From NCBI RefSeq assembly GCF_900129975.1, contig NZ_FSRG01000006.1:1-64000 (forward strand): a stretch of 64,000 nucleotides of DNA, read 5' to 3'. The notes under the pieces are model-generated. The model had not been told where the DNA came from. It did not search any database and was given only the letters and a program-made list of their open reading frames with translations. Shown one piece after another: positions 46,118 to 53,859 of this stretch (its first letter is position 1; each line of letters starts with the position of its first letter). A program made the translations under genes and the position numbers. The DNA is from Halodesulfovibrio marinisediminis DSM 17456. Lineage in GTDB: Bacteria; Desulfobacterota; Desulfovibrionia; Desulfovibrionales; Desulfovibrionaceae.

Positions 46118-46174
46118 GGGGAGGCAGTCAGAGGATTAAATGCACCTCGAACAATCCCTCACGACGGCCTCCTC
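46118..46174 (+). ncRNA. GGGAGG-arm hairpin element 10 (candidate small RNA)
   Basis: GGGGAGGC pairs with GCCTCCTC; loop holds TGCACCTCGAACA. An alternative partner ACTGCCTCCTCCC lies about 45 bp further on, so two structures are possible. Confidence 0.5.
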
Positions 46175-46287
46175 GCTCTACATCAACTCCCAGATAGATT
46201 AGGCTGCGATTAACTATCGCACTGCCTCCTCCCAGCCAGCTCATCGGAAACAACCCTTCTCCTTACGCAAAAAAACATAACAATTCC

Positions 46288-46406
46288 TTGACTGACTACT
46301 CAAACACCTATTATGAACTCCGCTCCCTAATTGGTAGGGAATATACCCAGAATTGGGAGGGGTGTTATTGAATTTTATCTCAAAAAAAAGTTCAATAACA
46401 CCTCCC
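46288..46406 (+). ncRNA. Two-hairpin element 11 with TTGACT promoter (candidate small RNA)
   Basis: TTGACT (46288), 17-bp spacer, TTATGA (46311); 8 bp later hairpin TCCCTA/TAGGGA (46324-46340), linker ATACCCAGAATTGGG, then a 16-bp stem (3' arm TTCAATAACACCTCCC) with one bulged G. Best preserved member of the second class. Confidence 0.6.
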
Positions 46407-46586
46407 TCTCACTCACTATCCCACCACATCATCTCTCCATTGCTAATCAGCAAGTTTGCTCCAAGTGTTTCTTTTATGCCTCAACAGATATTAACACTGT
46501 TTACACAAAACTAATATTTTCAATTGGTTATTTACATTAAATGAAAAAGTGTTACAGTACCAAAAATGAGACACATCCCTATTCTC

Positions 46587-46648
46587 GAAAGGGAGGAGCA
46601 ACACAATCATCTCGCCTAACATATACACAAAAAAGACTCCTCCCTTTC
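46587..46648 (+). ncRNA. GGGAGG-arm hairpin element 12
   Basis: GAAAGGGAGGAG pairs perfectly with CTCCTCCCTTTC (12 bp); loop holds CTCGCCTAACA. Confidence 0.45.
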
Positions 46649-46693
46649 CACTAATAAGCACCACACTTGTGAAGTTCAGTGCTTCACAGACAA

Positions 46694-46735
46694 GGGAAGA
46701 GAGTAGAACACCAATTACCCCCGCCTACGTTCTGC
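46694..46735 (+). ncRNA. GGGAGG-arm hairpin element 13, imperfect
   Basis: GTAGAAC pairs with GTTCTGC at the inside and GGG with CCC at the outside. Followed by a worn gene C tail. The stretch 46740-46940 holds no gene. Confidence 0.35.
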
Positions 46736-46945
46736 TATCCCCCTTTCTAATCACCTCAGCACAATAGCTGCAAACAGTTGACATACAGCTCATCAAACAA
46801 CACCTCCTACCTGCGTAGCAATCCCTGTCATAAACAGTACCCTGCTTTGATGCGATTCAGGCTCTTCCAGATTTGCATCAACTGCATCAGAATCCGAAAC
46901 GCAAAAATGTAGGCATGCTCCTGCTCATCCAATAGACACAACAAA

Positions 46946-46975
46946 TCCCCCCAGCCTCATCAAGAGATCGGGGGG
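46946..46975 (-). terminator. CCTCCCCC-family terminator of the E-D cassette
   Basis: CCCCCC pairs with GGGGGG around GCCTCATCAAGAGATC. 24 bp past gene D. Confidence 0.75.
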
Positions 46976-46998
46976 AACTTCTTATCTTGTCAGACAAC

Positions 46999-47340
46999 CT
47001 AACGGTGATCTGCTTCTTGGAAATCTTCAATTTGCGGTGGTCTCAGAGCAAACCAGTCAAAGTGAAAAACTTCTTCGCGCCTCTGGGGCATGTTACTTTT
47101 AGTCACAGTAAACAGTTCATGACTGGGCATGCCAGTTTCCTGATTAACAACAAGCAGGGTTAACGGTGGCAACTTGTATTTATAACAATAATGCACAATT
47201 GGCCCTAGCATCTGGGTTATTCCCCCAGCGCCTTCAAAGCCCAGCATGTCTGCAATGCCGCCATAGGTGTAGGTTTTACGTTCCTTCGCAGCACAAATAA
47301 GGATGCTCCAAATCTGGAGCGCACGTTGATACTTCGTCAC
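46999..47340 (-). CDS. Protein 'D' of the E-D cassette, unknown function
   Basis: 113 residues, GTG start behind AGGGGG. Contains a helix-turn-helix-like stretch TYGGIADMLGFEGAGGITQML followed by a mixed segment with PPLTLLVVNQETGMPS. This resembles the general look of small DNA-binding or MGMT-like winged folds, but I cannot assign it. Upstream partner E lies 136 bp away, with a hairpin relic in between. A second cassette at 39.8-40.2 kb has lost D. Confidence 0.6.
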   Translation of the reverse strand: MTKYQRALQIWSILICAAKERKTYTYGGIADMLGFEGAGGITQMLGPIVHYCYKYKLPPLTLLVVNQETGMPSHELFTVTKSNMPQRREEVFHFDWFALRPPQIEDFQEADHR

Positions 47341-47476
47341 AATGCCCCCTAATTTAAACTTCTCTTTATTTCTGGAATGGCAAATAAAACCTGTTAATTA
47401 CATATGCACCAATACATTTACCTAGTATCAAAAACCCTGCCAGAAATTGGAAGGGGTTAAGAGCACCTAAGAATAA

Positions 47477-47701
47477 TTACAGGCTGCATGGCTGTAATTC
47501 CACCCCTTCATCAAAAACATGAAGACACACCACAACAACACCAGGGCACCCAAAAATATTTTTAAATGACTCTAAAGCATATTTGCGGGCTTCTTCCTCG
47601 GTGCCTGCCTCTACTCCCTGATAATTAACACCCATACTACTAAGAACTAACTGATCCTCTGTTGCTACTGCAGGCTTAACGCACAGATTGTATTTTTTCA
47701 T
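47477..47701 (-). CDS. Small protein 'E' of the E-D cassette, copy 2
   Basis: 74 residues behind GGGGAGG. Shares YNLCVKPAVATE, GVNYQGVEAG and GCPGVVVVCLHV with the copy at 39976. No known family. Confidence 0.65.
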   Translation of the reverse strand: MKKYNLCVKPAVATEDQLVLSSMGVNYQGVEAGTEEEARKYALESFKNIFGCPGVVVVCLHVFDEGVELQPCSL

Positions 47702-47704
47702 AAT

Positions 47705-48160
47705 ACCTCCCCATCACTACAGCGTAAGTTTCAATCGATTCTACAAGTAGTCTTAGCTTACCATGTAATTCAAAAAAATATAACAGAACATTGCAGCTAA
47801 ATTGAAAAAACTTATTGAGACATTGCCACTTCAATTCAACTTTTTTCTGTGCTCATGGGGATAAAAGGAATATCATCCTCATAAAATTTTACACATTATT
47901 TTAATTTGTTACCCCAATCACCGAAGATCACTCTTAATGCGATAGAGGCAGTTATCAAAATCCATTCTGTAGCAGTGCAGCTCATGCCCCATGTCATCGG
48001 GGCTGCCCTCTAGCATTCAAAGCCTAAATTTGACAATGAACTGACAACTCAATAGCTAGGGAATGTTATTACTACTACCCCTTCAATTTTTTGCGTTACC
48101 CTTCTTACTCTCGATAGGAACAAGACTTCTACTAACAGTGAATCTTCAAATAGGATTAGC
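47705..48160. other. Non-coding stretch
   Basis: No supportable gene; AT-rich. A minus-strand frame overlapping the next gene is a shadow. Confidence 0.5.
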
Positions 48161-48610
48161 ATGACCTCCACCACAATTAAGAAGCGATTAATAGAAGCAT
48201 TATTATGCATTTTCATAGTGACTAACCTGCTGGGCTGTGCCCAAAAAACAACAGAGCCTCCCACAACACCAACAGATAAAACCTCCGCAAGCGATGTAGC
48301 AGCCCTTGGTGTTTTAGCAATCATAGCAGCTCCTGTGGCACTAGTAACTCTTCCCTTCACAGCACTTTCTGCCCTTAGAGGAGAAGATATCGGTCTTTCA
48401 GAACTCGGCCTAAAAGAAAAATATGGCCCGCCAACTACCATTTTCACCTGTGCAAACGAGTTCTTCTCACTTTGGCACTACCACCACACTGAAGGTCCGA
48501 ATAAGAACGTCTACTTTTTCATTTCCAATGCCGGATATGTCGAAGATGTGCAGTTCAAAAACAAGTACGAAGGACTGTGTACACCTTTGGAAAAAGTTGA
48601 CACCCCATAG
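48161..48610 (+). CDS. Lipoprotein of unknown function
   Basis: 149 residues; lipobox LLGC (Cys about residue 26), Thr/Pro-rich linker, an Ala/Val-rich hydrophobic stretch (about 48-68), then a small domain with KYGPPTTIFTCANEFFSLWHYH. Similar to small SmpA/BamE-like lipoproteins in outline (short strand-strand layout after KYG-P), but this is uncertain. Own terminator. Confidence 0.65.
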   Translation: MTSTTIKKRLIEALLCIFIVTNLLGCAQKTTEPPTTPTDKTSASDVAALGVLAIIAAPVALVTLPFTALSALRGEDIGLSELGLKEKYGPPTTIFTCANEFFSLWHYHHTEGPNKNVYFFISNAGYVEDVQFKNKYEGLCTPLEKVDTP

Positions 48611-48635
48611 CAGCATCCACACACCGACCATAAAT

Positions 48636-48676
48636 AAAGGGTTTCTGAAGAACATAAATTCTTCAGAAACCCTTTT
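48636..48676 (+). terminator. Terminator (GGGTTTCTGAAGA family)
   Basis: AAAGGGTTTCTGAAGA pairs perfectly with TCTTCAGAAACCCTTT. Confidence 0.92.
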
Positions 48677-48883
48677 TATTTTCAAGCATTTAAACATCAG
48701 AACAACAACTCTAATCTGCTGTGTATTCTGAAAAAAATCGAACACCCATCTCTTCTATGAAGATTACACCGAGTGTCCCCCGCCTCTAATCCAATATAAT
48801 TTCAGGATGAAGCTTGACTAAATAGACTGTTGTCTATTAGAAAGCAGATATTATATAGCAACGCCTATGCTAACAAATGGGGG

Positions 48884-48932
48884 GGAGGGGCTAGAGTTCT
48901 TTTACGCCAATACTACTCTCACGCCACCCTCC
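48884..48932 (+). ncRNA. GGGAGG-arm hairpin element 16
   Basis: GGAGGGG pairs with CCACCCTCC with imperfections; loop holds TACGCCAATAC. Confidence 0.35.
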
Positions 48933-49050
48933 TTTCCAACTCTTCCTTATTTCTCAACCGATACTGTTAATATCACATATAGCATTCCAATCTTGCATGC
49001 CATTATTCTACTACGTCAAATTGAAAATTTTATTTATGCAAGGATGTTAG

Positions 49051-49623
49051 TTATCTCTGCAATTTCTTCACTTCTGAATATCTAAAACAGGAAACCACGT
49101 GGTCATTTACCATCCCTACAGCTTGCATATATGCGTAGCAAATTGTAGGGCCGACAAACTTAAACCCGGTCTTCTTAAGACTCTTGCTCATATCTTCAGA
49201 TTCTGGCGAACTGACAGGAAGATCAGACACAGTCTGCCACGTGTTGTTTATTGACGTACCATCCACAAAAGACCAGATATAACGATCAAAGGTCCCGTAT
49301 TCTTTTTGAACTTCGAGAAAGCACTTTGCATTTACAATGGCTGCGTTAATCTTGAGCTTATGTCTTACAATGCCTGAGTCCGATAACAACTCTTCTATCT
49401 TCTTTTCTGAGTATTGTGCAATTTTCTCAGCATCGAAGTTGTCAAAAGCAGCTCGATAGGCTTCCCGTTTTTTAAGAATAGTACTCCAGCTTAAACCGGC
49501 TTGCGCGCCTTCAAGAATCAACATCTCAAAAAGCAGACGATCATCGTGAACGGGAACGCCCCATTCTTCGTCATGATACTTTGTATCTAAAGAGCCTGTA
49601 TTCGCCCATTCGCATCGATTCAT
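49051..49623 (-). CDS. tag: DNA-3-methyladenine glycosylase I
   Basis: 190 residues. Removes 3-methyladenine from alkylated DNA. All four zinc ligands of E. coli Tag are in the same positions (Cys4, His17, His175, Cys179), and Glu38 is present. MNRCEWA and YHDEEWGVP are typical. AAGGAG lies 8 bp before the ATG at 49623; the GTG three codons upstream is too close to it. Confidence 0.97.
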   Translation of the reverse strand: MNRCEWANTGSLDTKYHDEEWGVPVHDDRLLFEMLILEGAQAGLSWSTILKKREAYRAAFDNFDAEKIAQYSEKKIEELLSDSGIVRHKLKINAAIVNAKCFLEVQKEYGTFDRYIWSFVDGTSINNTWQTVSDLPVSSPESEDMSKSLKKTGFKFVGPTICYAYMQAVGMVNDHVVSCFRYSEVKKLQR

Positions 49624-49736
49624 AACGCCCACTCCTTTGCGGCATCATCTACTCCTACAGCACAGATGCTAACCATATAAAACATAGATGTTTTGCACAG
49701 AATAAATATGTGCAACTCAAAAAAGAGACAAAAAAA

Positions 49737-49766
49737 CTCCCCCAACCTCATCACGAGATAGGGGAA
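49737..49766 (-). terminator. CCTCCCCC-family terminator of the Sel1 gene
   Basis: CTCCCC pairs with GGGGAAG around AACCTCATCACGAGATA; A6 on the left. Confidence 0.75.
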
Positions 49767-49774
49767 GAACAATT

Positions 49775-50629
49775 TTACTTCTGCTGTTCACTAAGTTGCG
49801 ACAGTAATTTTCTCGCAGGTGGATACCCGCTTTTTGCTGATTTATCTAACAACAACGCTGCGTTAAAATAGTCTTTTTCTACGCCTTGGCCTTTTAGATA
49901 TCGTACAGCCAACTCATACTGCCCAACGGCGTCACCTATATCTGCACTTCTTTTCAAATACGTAATTGCCATTGCATGGTTAACCTCAGTCCCAATCCCT
50001 TTATCATAACAGTAAGCTACGGTCCTCAAGCACCCCGACATTCCCTTTTCTGCAGCCTTGCGTGTAAGTTCAAATCCTTTTTGGGAATCTCTAACAATAT
50101 TTTGCCCCAAAAGATAATAATTACCAAGAATGGCCATAGCTTTAGGATATTCCTGTTCCGCCGACCGCTTAAGCCACTTTATGGCTTTCTTCTTATCAAC
50201 AGAAGTTCCTTTTCCCTGATAGTACCCCTCAGCTACATAGAGTTGTGCGATAGGATGACCATTTTCAGCAGCTCTCTTAAACCATGCAAAAGCAACAGTC
50301 TTATCTTCATCAACGCCACGACCGCTGGTATACAGGCATCCCAACCAGTACTGTGCCAGCATATCATCTCTTTCTGCCGCCTTGCGGAAAAGCTTTACTG
50401 CCTTAGCACCATCTTTATCCTCATCGCCGTACTTCAAATAGTAATCGGCAAGTAACACCATTGCCTCTGTATTCTCTTCTGACAATGGACGCAGAATGTT
50501 GAGAGCTATTTCATCTTCTCCCATTTCCAAGGCTTGTTTTGCCTCTTCAACAGTGCCCCCAAGCACTGTACATGGTAACAAGCACACCATCAGCAACATC
50601 ACAGCAAACGAATCACATAGCCTTCTCAT
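49775..50629 (-). CDS. Secreted Sel1-repeat protein
   Basis: 284 residues. Signal peptide (about 1-22) followed by six or seven Sel1/TPR-like repeats of about 36 residues (for example AQYWLGCLYTSGRGVDEDK and AIKWLKRSAEQEYPKA). Repeat proteins of this type bind other proteins, often in the periplasm. ATG at 50629 is 5 bp behind GAGG; a GTG two codons upstream overlaps it. The leader reads GAGGTG, complementary to the CACCTC loop of several hairpin elements. Confidence 0.85.
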   Translation of the reverse strand: MRRLCDSFAVMLLMVCLLPCTVLGGTVEEAKQALEMGEDEIALNILRPLSEENTEAMVLLADYYLKYGDEDKDGAKAVKLFRKAAERDDMLAQYWLGCLYTSGRGVDEDKTVAFAWFKRAAENGHPIAQLYVAEGYYQGKGTSVDKKKAIKWLKRSAEQEYPKAMAILGNYYLLGQNIVRDSQKGFELTRKAAEKGMSGCLRTVAYCYDKGIGTEVNHAMAITYLKRSADIGDAVGQYELAVRYLKGQGVEKDYFNAALLLDKSAKSGYPPARKLLSQLSEQQK

Positions 50630-50815
50630 AACCACCTCAAAAATATACAGTCTTTATCACTACTGCCCCTCTACATGATTACCTATCGAATAGAAATGGT
50701 AAGCTACGTGTTTAAAAAATGTAGTATTCAACCTGCAATTATTCTTGTAATAACAAGTAATAAGACAACAATACCTTACCCCAAAAGGTATAGCAACGTT
50801 CATTCAGGAGGCTTC

Positions 50816-51298
50816 ATGAATTCCGGCATTTCCTATGCTGAACAAGCACGCCACAATGCTCTTAACGGACAAACCTGTTCAGAAGCTGTTATGACAGCAT
50901 TCTCAACCCTTTCTAACCTTGACGAAGCCACCGCGAGGAAACTGGCAAGCGGTATGGCAGGAGGCATGGGCGGAACAAAGAAAAACTGCGGTGCTGTTAC
51001 CGCAGCGTATATGATTTTGGGACTGCTACTAGGCCCTGAGTCTGTTGAAGATAAGAATAAACGCGAGAATGTAAGCAAACTTGTTGCAGAATTTTCAAGA
51101 CGATTCAATGAACAGTTTGGCACAGCAGACTGTGCAATACTTACAAATGGCTACAACTTTACGTCTCCTGCCGATATGAAGCGTCTACGTGCATCCGGAA
51201 AACCTGAATCGATCATTACAGGAGCTGCTGGTCTTCTTGAACAGATACTCATAGAGCAAGGGGTTCTTCTTGCCGAAAGGGAAAACTCCACCCCTTAA
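50816..51298 (+). CDS. C_GCAxxG_C_C-family protein
   Basis: 160 residues from the ATG behind AGGAGG. Shows Cys21 (GQTCSEAV), the NCGAV motif with Cys58 in place of GCA, and Cys106 (ADCAILT), as in the C_GCAxxG_C_C family of putative redox proteins. The last conserved Cys is missing (GKPESIITGAAG). Cytoplasmic; function of the family is not established. Confidence 0.8.
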   Translation: MNSGISYAEQARHNALNGQTCSEAVMTAFSTLSNLDEATARKLASGMAGGMGGTKKNCGAVTAAYMILGLLLGPESVEDKNKRENVSKLVAEFSRRFNEQFGTADCAILTNGYNFTSPADMKRLRASGKPESIITGAAGLLEQILIEQGVLLAERENSTP

Positions 51299-51534
51299 TA
51301 TAGAGCTTTGTCCTTACCATACCGTACAATTAAAAAACTAAGACGGCACCGCAAATAGCCAGTGCTGAACTGTTGCTGCTTTGTATACCGCCTTGCAACT
51401 TACCTTGTATCGTTACCAAAAAACACTTTTTTAACTCTGCACCAAAATTATCGGCGATTTCAAAACTCTTTCTGATACTATGAAGGTATCCCTCAGCTTT
51501 CAGAAAACGTTAGCCAAGCCATGCAGGAAACGCC

Positions 51535-52122
51535 ATGCCACAAGATTCCTCAGACCTTATTATCCCGCCAAGCATTCAGGAAATAGCAGGAGACCTTGCA
51601 CCCGACAGTAAAAGTCTTCGGGTAAAACTCATTTCCACCTCAATTACCCTCATCATCCTGTCGCAGATTACGCCCGCTGCATTTTCCTTACCTGAGAAAA
51701 CCGACTCTCTGCCGCTCATCATATTTAAATATCTTGTAGAATATGGATTTAGAAATATATCTTTCCTGCTGTTCTTCCTTACCCTTATATTCACGTTACT
51801 GTACTTGCTGGAAATTCCGCAAAAATCAGTCCGACTTAAAAGGGCTCAACTTCTTGATCAAAACACAAACGCCGAACAAGTTACGACAATCCTCAACATT
51901 GCGGAAAAACTGGCTGACATTTCGAGTAACGATCTTGAAAAAGTGCTGGCTAAAATTCCCATCGAGACTCAAGCTAAAAAACAGCTATCAACCTTAAAAG
52001 AATACACTGCCATTGCAAAAAATGAATCTACCCTTAAAAAGCCAAGTAACTTCGTCAACGAAGTATCTCCCCTTGTTTTAGCAATCTGGGGGCTTTCTGC
52101 GTGCCTGCTTACATATGTATAG
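51535..52122 (+). CDS. Membrane protein of unknown function next to the tail cluster
   Basis: 195 residues with three hydrophobic segments (about 38-52, 75-95, 178-194) around a helical charged part. AGGAAA before the ATG. Convergent with the tail gene D; shares a bidirectional terminator. No family recognised. Confidence 0.6.
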   Translation: MPQDSSDLIIPPSIQEIAGDLAPDSKSLRVKLISTSITLIILSQITPAAFSLPEKTDSLPLIIFKYLVEYGFRNISFLLFFLTLIFTLLYLLEIPQKSVRLKRAQLLDQNTNAEQVTTILNIAEKLADISSNDLEKVLAKIPIETQAKKQLSTLKEYTAIAKNESTLKKPSNFVNEVSPLVLAIWGLSACLLTYV

Positions 52123-52167
52123 CCTCAAAATAAATCTCTTTTTGTGCCGAAGCACATTTTCACAAAA

Positions 52168-52197
52168 AAAAGGAAGCTACAATTGTAACTTCCTTTT
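52168..52197. terminator. Bidirectional terminator at the end of the tail operon
   Basis: AAAAGGAAGCTACAA pairs with TTGTAACTTCCTTTT (one mismatch), flanked by A and T tracts; serves gene D and the membrane protein gene. Confidence 0.92.
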
Positions 52198-52253
52198 GTC
52201 TTTCAACCTGAAAATAAGCATCCAAGACCTGTGACAGCAGATCACATCGTCTA

Positions 52254-53237
52254 CTAGCTTCTCTCGCCTTCAATACTTGTTACCGCGCCACTACTGCTCA
52301 TTGTATGGGTTGCTTTTGTAATGCTCCACTCTCCATCAAGACCTGTGCGAAACTGTTCAAGAACAACTCGCGATTCAGCAACTAAGTCCGGATTAAAAGG
52401 AAGAGTAAGCGAAAGTGTCCATTTGCCCCGCTCATACATTTTAAGGCGCTTTTTCGCCGCAAGAAGTGCTGCCTCTTTGTTCGCGTACATCCCTTTGATA
52501 CGGAAAGTCGGCTCTTCCTTTCCGACGACAAGTTCTACGTTCTCTGAGCCACCGATATCGCGATACGTTGCAATCACCTTTTTAAAAGCACCTCGCAACG
52601 AGAGCTTGGCAGAACCGCGTGTCACCTGCTGTTTCGTCAGCTTAATGACCGGCATCTTTTTCCCTTGAGTATTCTTACCTTCCCCGCGTTCAACAAACAG
52701 TAATTTTCCGCCATTTACTTTTGAAATAGCGTCATGCTCTTTTGCAATGCGCGTAAGCAAATGCATGTCGGATTCATCGATTTGATCAATGTGTTGCAAT
52801 TCAACCTGAACCAGGCTTGGAGAAACGGCTGGTTCAAGTCCATGTTCACTCGCAATTGAAGAAACAAGAGTGTTAATCGTTCCCGCAGGAAATGACCGGA
52901 TTTTTTGAGACTGTAACGGAGAAAAGCCCGTTGAGCTTTTTTCAAATGGAGCCGCATTGGCTGAGATTGTCATACTGTTAGGCGGAAAACTTAACGAAAC
53001 CTCATCTACAACATACTTCCCCATAGCCCATAGGGAGTTCTTTTCCCCCATGTATACTGCTAGCTCTGCGCCAGTCTGTGGAAATGCGATTCCGGGATCA
53101 TTCAGCTTGATGCTCAGCTTATCAGATTCATTTCCAGCGGCATCTGTAATGGAAATTTCTGCACTATGCTCCTGAAGCAGCTTTGTAATATCCTTGCCAT
53201 TTGCCGTAATCTGGTAATCAAGAGCATAGCCTACCAT
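52254..53237 (-). CDS. D: Phage tail hub protein gpD (P2-like)
   Basis: 327 residues. Late control/hub protein of P2-type contractile tails: ITANGKDITKLL at the start, FEKSSTGFSPLQS, the two barrel-type domains, and the RGKWTLSLTLPFNPDL region near the end. Forms the central hub between tube and spike in the baseplate. Overlaps gene X by 7 bp. Last gene of the operon. Confidence 0.88.
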   Translation of the reverse strand: MVGYALDYQITANGKDITKLLQEHSAEISITDAAGNESDKLSIKLNDPGIAFPQTGAELAVYMGEKNSLWAMGKYVVDEVSLSFPPNSMTISANAAPFEKSSTGFSPLQSQKIRSFPAGTINTLVSSIASEHGLEPAVSPSLVQVELQHIDQIDESDMHLLTRIAKEHDAISKVNGGKLLFVERGEGKNTQGKKMPVIKLTKQQVTRGSAKLSLRGAFKKVIATYRDIGGSENVELVVGKEEPTFRIKGMYANKEAALLAAKKRLKMYERGKWTLSLTLPFNPDLVAESRVVLEQFRTGLDGEWSITKATHTMSSSGAVTSIEGERS

Positions 53238-53437
53238 AGCCGGACACTCTCTTTACTTTTCGGCTTCGGCAAATCAGGAAGCGTAACCGCAATCCCAGCC
53301 GGTAGAACCGCACCGGATGCCGCAAGCCCCCTGTTCGCAATTAAAACCTGTTCAAGCGCTCCTGTCTGCCCTGCATAATGCTTGAATACAATTGCATCCA
53401 GCACATCACCCTGCTTTGTCCGGTAGATCACGCTCAT
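53231..53437 (-). CDS. X: Tail protein gpX (LysM-like)
   Basis: 68 residues with the P2 gpX pattern YRTKQGDVLDAI, then ANRGLAASGAVLPAG. LysM-like baseplate component. Overlaps U and D. Confidence 0.88.
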   Translation of the reverse strand: MSVIYRTKQGDVLDAIVFKHYAGQTGALEQVLIANRGLAASGAVLPAGIAVTLPDLPKPKSKESVRLW

Positions 53438-53859
53438 AGGTTCTCCCCATAATATTTAAGCTCTAAACTAAACTCTATTTTTTGAGGAATTCCAGCCTGT
53501 AAAAAATCACTATTCTTTTCTTTTACACTGGTTATGCACCAATACCCTTTTAGATCTCCCATTCCGCTGATGAGGCATAGAGGCTTTCCAGAACCGGCAA
53601 GTTCACGCATAGCATCTACTTGCTTCAACCCTCCACGAAATGTCGGGTAAATCACTCCGGACAAGCTTAATGTTTCAGTCCCTTCGCCTGTGAACTGTAA
53701 ACACGGAATATTGCCAATACGCGCCTGTTCTGCCCAATTGTATGTGCTCGAACGACTTGCACTTTGAAAAGCTGCGGTCTTCGTAGAGAACACAAAATCT
53801 CCCAGCCTCATCATCTCTTCAGGCTGAAGCTTTTTTTCTGAATCCTTAGGCATAGTCAA
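53434..53859 (-). CDS. U: Phage tail protein gpU (P2-like)
   Basis: 141 residues; MRLGDFVFSTKTAAFQSASR and the ALELKYYG-like end (FSLELKYYGE) fit the P2 gpU family. Tail terminator/baseplate assembly. Overlaps T by 14 bp and X by 4 bp. Confidence 0.88.
   Translation of the reverse strand: MTMPKDSEKKLQPEEMMRLGDFVFSTKTAAFQSASRSSTYNWAEQARIGNIPCLQFTGEGTETLSLSGVIYPTFRGGLKQVDAMRELAGSGKPLCLISGMGDLKGYWCITSVKEKNSDFLQAGIPQKIEFSLELKYYGENL

Noticed and set aside
18943-48932. CRISPR array or integron attC array
   Set aside because: Repeats are not regularly spaced and lack spacer structure; no cas genes, no integrase, and hairpins lack the attC core sites.
18943-48932. Retron or diversity-generating retroelement
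   Set aside because: No reverse transcriptase gene anywhere in the window.
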